Below are positions 60,828 through 64,000 of a stretch of DNA of 64,000 nt, one piece after another. The notes beneath the pieces are model-generated. The model searched no databases, was not told the origin of the DNA, and saw only the letters and a program-made list of their open reading frames with translations. The translations under genes were made by a program, and so were the position numbers. The DNA is from Stenotrophomonas sp. UBA2629 (GTDB lineage: Bacteria; Pseudomonadota; Gammaproteobacteria; Xanthomonadales; Xanthomonadaceae). Within the stretch, counting starts at the first letter, position 1; the number at the start of each line of letters is the position of its first letter. The DNA lies in NCBI GenBank assembly GCA_002359895.1, contig DEOB01000002.1, positions 1 to 64,000 of the forward strand. Direction: 5' to 3'.

Positions 60828-61511
60828 GTGAGCAGTGCGCTGGACAGCTTCCTGGACAAGTGGCGGGACCGTTGGCCCGAATGGACCTTCGTGGAGCGCT
60901 TTGTCGACGAAGCAGACCGAGCCCGCAGTGTGGCGTGGTTTGCGCTGCTGCAGGAATTCGACGACATCTTGAACGCCACCGGCGATACCACGCCGCAGGA
61001 CGCCAAGCTGGCGTGGTGGGGTGAGGAACTGCGCAGCTGGGCGGCGCAACGCTCGCGGCACCCGCTGGGCCGCGTGCTGGAGCCGGTGCGTGCGCCGTGG
61101 GATCAATTGGCCGATGCGCTGCCCAGTTTGATCGCAGCGCGTGCCAAGCCGTCGGATGCGGCGCAGGCGCGCAGCGCGTTGTCGGCCTATGCCGCTGCCG
61201 TGGCTGCGGTGGAAGCGCAGATGTTCAACGAGCCGTTGCTGCCAAACGCCGCAGATGCAGTGCTGACCCAGATGCTTGCCCTGCGCGTACAGGAGCTGGA
61301 CGGCGCGGCCGTGCCACATGCGGTAGCTGATGATGTGCAATGGCAGAAGCAGTTGCTGGCGCAATGGCCAGCCCGCGTGGCCGGTACACGTGTGCGTCGT
61401 CTCTACGCATCGCTGGCGCGTGGTCGCCAGCAGGCGCGTTTGAAGGGCGGCGAGTACCAGCCAAGTCCCGCAGCGTTGCTGTGGCGCAGCTGGTGGGCGG
61501 CGCGCGGTTGA
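60828..61511 (+). CDS. Squalene/phytoene synthase-like protein (NDUFAF6-like)
   Basis: 227-residue all-helical protein. AWFALLQEFDDILNATG and KLAWWGEELRSWA recall the trans-isoprenyl synthase fold of NDUFAF6-type and hydroxysqualene-synthase-like proteins, but the catalytic DxxxD aspartates are incomplete: one motif has DDIL, the other EELR. It is probably non-enzymatic or of unknown activity. GTG 60828 with AGAGG near 60815. Same direction as ubiG-mupP, 22 nt behind. Confidence 0.7.
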   Translation: MSSALDSFLDKWRDRWPEWTFVERFVDEADRARSVAWFALLQEFDDILNATGDTTPQDAKLAWWGEELRSWAAQRSRHPLGRVLEPVRAPWDQLADALPSLIAARAKPSDAAQARSALSAYAAAVAAVEAQMFNEPLLPNAADAVLTQMLALRVQELDGAAVPHAVADDVQWQKQLLAQWPARVAGTRVRRLYASLARGRQQARLKGGEYQPSPAALLWRSWWAARG

Positions 61512-61574
61512 TCTGATTGTGGTGGAGGGGGCGGATCTGCAGAGCTGCGAGCTTGCAGCTCGAATGAGCCCAAT

Positions 61575-61896
61575 CCCATCTCCCGCCTGCGAGGGAAGGT
61601 ACCTGACGGGCGGATGAGGGCTTTTGACTGGGCTGCTTGAAGCGCCCTCACCCCAACCCCTCTCCCGTAAACGGGAGAGGGGCTATCAGCTGCCCCAGTG
61701 TCCGATTACTCCCTTCTCCCGTTTACGGGAGAAGGTGCCCGAAGGGCGGATGAGGGGGCTTTTGACCTGGTTGCTCAAGGCGCCCTCACCCCAAGCCCGT
61801 TCCCGTAAACGGGAGAGGGGCTATCAGTTGCTCCAGTGTCGGATTACTCCCTTCTCCCGTTTACGGGAGAAGGTGCCCGAAGGGCGGATGAGGGGC
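61575..61896. repeat. Tandem array of palindromic repeats between two convergent genes
   Basis: A unit of about 138 bp occurs about twice (CCCTCACCCCAA at 61645 and CCCTCACCCCAAG at 61783), with a partial copy before. Each unit joins a right element (stem CCCCTCTCCCG/CGGGAGAGGGG, 61657-61682, loop TAAA) and a left element (CCTTCTCCCG/CGGGAGAAGG, 61712-61735 and 61850-61873, loop TTTA). The second right element is degenerate. The same elements occur singly at 29.3 and 34.2 kb. This fills the 387-nt gap between convergent genes and probably also terminates both. Confidence 0.85.
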
Positions 61897-61898
61897 GT

Positions 61899-62750
61899 TC
61901 ACTTCCCGCGCTCCAGTACCAACAGCGGATCAATCCGCGTGTTGAACCAGTTCATGCCCCAATGCAGATGTGGGCCGGTTGCGCGGCCTGTGGCGCCGAC
62001 GGCGGCGATGGTCTGGCCTTGTTCGATACGGTCGCCCACCTTCACGTCGATGCGCGAAAGGTGCAGGAAGTTCGAGCTGATGCCGTAGCCGTGGTCGAGC
62101 ACCAAGGTGCCGCCGGTCAGGTACAGATCCGGCCCGGCAAAACTGACAATGCCCGCCGCCGGTGCCTTCACTGGCGTGCCGGTGGGTACGGCGATATCCA
62201 TGCCCGAATGACCGCTGCCAGGTTGTCCGTTGTAAACGCGGGCGTTGCCGAAGCGGCCGCTGATGCGGCCCTGTACCGGCCAGATGAAGGTCTGGCTGAA
62301 ATCAGTGCGGTTGTCGTCACGCTTGCGCGCGTCGGTGACCTGCGCCTGCTCACGGGCAATGCGTTCGGCGATGGCCGGTGGCGGGTTCACGGTCTTGGGC
62401 GGGACGCCGTTGACGCGCTCGGTGGGCCAGTCGCGCGGGGTTACCGCGATGGACGCGGTTTCGCTGCTGCCATCCGGGCGTTGTACCTGTACCTGCAATG
62501 GGCCGTTTTCATCGCGGCCCACACCAAATACCACGCTGCCGTAGCCGCTGACCCGCAGTTCGCGACCGCCGTAACGGACGCTGCTGCCGGCCGGCACCTT
62601 GCCGATCACCATTGCGCCCTGCGAGACGCTGGCGGGGAACACGAGGCGGTTATCGACCAGGTCGCCAATGCTGTTCTGCGCGTGCGCAGGCATTGCGCAG
62701 AGCAACGGCGCTGCCAGCAGCAGCGCCCCCATCATCAATGCGCTACGCAT
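61899..62750 (-). CDS. Secreted M23-family metallopeptidase (LytM domain)
   Basis: 283 residues with a signal peptide (cleavage near PAHAQ). An N-terminal beta domain (about 28-105) like those of periplasmic M23 proteins precedes the LytM peptidase domain (about 160-275) with zinc ligands His181 and Asp185 (GHSGMDIA) and the HLHWG motif (His261, His263), so it is likely active on peptidoglycan cross-links. ATG 62750 overlaps the dihydroorotase stop (ATGA), so it is cotranscribed with it. The stop lies just beyond the repeat array. Confidence 0.93.
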   Translation of the reverse strand: MRSALMMGALLLAAPLLCAMPAHAQNSIGDLVDNRLVFPASVSQGAMVIGKVPAGSSVRYGGRELRVSGYGSVVFGVGRDENGPLQVQVQRPDGSSETASIAVTPRDWPTERVNGVPPKTVNPPPAIAERIAREQAQVTDARKRDDNRTDFSQTFIWPVQGRISGRFGNARVYNGQPGSGHSGMDIAVPTGTPVKAPAAGIVSFAGPDLYLTGGTLVLDHGYGISSNFLHLSRIDVKVGDRIEQGQTIAAVGATGRATGPHLHWGMNWFNTRIDPLLVLERGK

Positions 62751-64000
62751 CAGCGGTCGTACGTCATGCGCTGGCCGGCCGGTGCGCCCACCAGCTTGCT
62801 GCCGTCCCATACCTGCTGGCCGTTGACCCAGGTGGAGGCGATGCGCGAACGGAAGGTGGTGCCTTCAAACGGCGACCAGCCGCATTTGGACAGCACGTCC
62901 TCGCGCTTGACCGTGAACGGCACGTCCTCCACCAGCACCAGGTCGGCGAAGTAGCCTTCGCGCAGGAAACCGCGTTCTTCCACATCAAACAGCTGTGCCG
63001 GTGCATGGGCGAATTTCTGTACCACCTGCTCACGGGTGAGCTTGCCTTCGTGCACGCGTTCCAGTGCGGCGACCAGTGCGTACTGCACCAGCGGCAGACC
63101 GGACGGCGCCTGCGCGTAGGGCTTCTGCTTCTCTTCCCAGGTGTGCGGGGCGTGGTCGGTGGCAAGCACGTCGAGCACGTCGTTGGCCAGCGCGGCGGTG
63201 ATTGCCTCGCGGTCGGCTACGTCCTTGATGGCCGGGTTGCACTTGATCAGGTTGCCCTTGGTGGCGTAGTCCGGCCGCGCGAAATGCAGGAAGTGCACGC
63301 AGGTCTCAGCGGTGATCTGCTTGCGGCTGCCATCGGCGCGGATCAACGGGCCTTTTTCGAACAGCTCCAGCTCATCGGCGGTGGAAATGTGCAGCACATG
63401 CAGGCGCGTGCCGTGCTTGCGGGCCAACGACAAGGCCAGCAGGGTGGACTTCTTGCAGGCTTCACGCGAACGGATGTCCGGGTGCATCTCCGGCGTCAGC
63501 GCGTCGCCGTACTTTTCCTGGAACGCCTTGAGGTTGGCGTCGATCATCGGCGTGTCTTCGCAGTGCGTGATGATCGGAGTGGGGCAGTCGCGGAAGATCG
63601 CGTCCAGCGTTTCCGGGTTATCCACCAGCATGTTGCCGGTGGAGGCGCCCATGAACACTTTTACGCCCGGTGCTTTCTTGGGGTCCAGCACGCGGATGGC
63701 TTCCAGGTTGTCGTTGCTGGCGCCGTGATAGAAGCCGTAGTTTGCCCAGGCGCGGCCGCGCGCGAGTTCGTACTTGGCTTCCAGGATGGTGGAATCCAGC
63801 GTCGGCGGGTTGGTGTTGGGCATGTCCATGAAGCTGGTCAGGCCACCGGCCACGGCGGCGGCCGATTCGCTGGCGATATCGCCCTTGTGGGTCAAGCCCG
63901 GTTCGCGGAAGTGCACCTGGTCATCGATCATGCCGGGCAGCAGCCAGCGCCCGGCGGCGTCCACCACTTCTTCGCCGTCGCGCGGGGTCAGGCCGGTACC
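62750..64000 (-). CDS. pyrC: Dihydroorotase (5' end outside window)
   Basis: Third step of pyrimidine synthesis, or a class I dihydroorotase/allantoinase-type paralogue. The frame runs past 63967 to the edge (GLTPRDGEEVVDAAGRW), so the start lies outside. The metal-site segment LLPGMIDDQVHFREPGLTHKGD near the visible N-terminus, SFMDMPNTNP, HCEDTPM and DHAPHTWEEK are all class I dihydroorotase features. At least 416 residues are visible; family length is about 445. Overlaps the M23 gene by 3 nt. Confidence 0.93.
   Translation of the reverse strand, partial: GTGLTPRDGEEVVDAAGRWLLPGMIDDQVHFREPGLTHKGDIASESAAAVAGGLTSFMDMPNTNPPTLDSTILEAKYELARGRAWANYGFYHGASNDNLEAIRVLDPKKAPGVKVFMGASTGNMLVDNPETLDAIFRDCPTPIITHCEDTPMIDANLKAFQEKYGDALTPEMHPDIRSREACKKSTLLALSLARKHGTRLHVLHISTADELELFEKGPLIRADGSRKQITAETCVHFLHFARPDYATKGNLIKCNPAIKDVADREAITAALANDVLDVLATDHAPHTWEEKQKPYAQAPSGLPLVQYALVAALERVHEGKLTREQVVQKFAHAPAQLFDVEERGFLREGYFADLVLVEDVPFTVKREDVLSKCGWSPFEGTTFRSRIASTWVNGQQVWDGSKLVGAPAGQRMTYDR

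Noticed and set aside
61575..61896. Possible CRISPR array
   Set aside because: Units are about 138 bp with internal palindromes, only about two copies, no unique spacers of constant size, and no cas genes nearby.
1..64000. tRNA genes, prophage or transposase genes
   Set aside because: No cloverleaf with a T-loop consensus and no integrase, transposase or phage structural protein was recognised on either strand.

Overview
The window is 64 kb of GC-rich chromosome from a gammaproteobacterium of the Xanthomonadaceae, most likely Stenotrophomonas or a close relative. This rests on gene content (Oar-like and other TonB-dependent receptors, the zwf-glk-pgl-edd-eda cluster, scpA-scpB-rluB, sdhCDAB with its assembly factors) and on one GTAG-headed palindrome after efp of the SMAG type known from Stenotrophomonas. 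No tRNA, rRNA, CRISPR array, insertion sequence or prophage gene was seen. Both ends cut through genes: rluB on the left and a dihydroorotase on the right.

Layout. 1-3.0 kb: rluB, scpB and scpA on the minus strand. 3.4-4.0 kb: a YciI-like protein and a BolA-like protein. 4.1-16.2 kb: a carbohydrate-use locus with a LacI-family regulator, an Oar-type TonB receptor, a GH144-type lipoprotein (glycoamylase-like fold; the family acts on beta-1,2-glucan), an ABC binding protein with two permeases, and a 1051-residue secreted six-hairpin glycosidase-like protein. 16.3-17.1 kb: a small conserved protein and a gene remnant. 17.4-23.3 kb: the Entner-Doudoroff genes eda, edd, pgl, glk and zwf (minus). 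Divergent from zwf is an MsmK/UgpC-type ABC ATPase that could power the ATPase-less importer at 10-13 kb. Together these give a route from outer-membrane glucan capture to glucose and then pyruvate.

24.8-30.1 kb: succinate dehydrogenase sdhCDAB inside a cluster of maturation factors (YgfZ, an SDHAF4-type DUF1674 protein, SdhE, a YgfX-like membrane protein). 30.1-44.6 kb: mostly housekeeping genes: lolC-lolD, yggX-mutY, ftsY, htpG, rsmD-coaD, a YfhL-type ferredoxin with gamma-glutamyltransferase, a metallo-beta-lactamase-fold hydrolase, a secreted protein resembling lysozyme inhibitors, and upp.

44.8-50.4 kb: a tightly packed operon of TonB receptor, phytase-like beta-propeller lipoprotein, purple-acid-phosphatase-like enzyme and an inorganic pyrophosphatase with a signal peptide. 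It reads as a phosphorus-scavenging system that finishes its chemistry in the periplasm. 50.7-64 kb: a small secreted protein, suhB, trmJ, a periplasmic PhnD-like binding protein overlapping a membrane GGDEF-EAL protein, the divergent pair epmB/efp, mtaD, ubiG, a MupP/Gph phosphatase, a squalene/phytoene-synthase-like protein, an M23 peptidase and pyrC.

Several intergenic regions carry palindromic dispersed repeats (29.3, 34.2, 42.2, 57.9 and 61.6 kb). Good intrinsic terminators follow eda, the DUF6491-like gene, ggt and the 50.7 kb gene.
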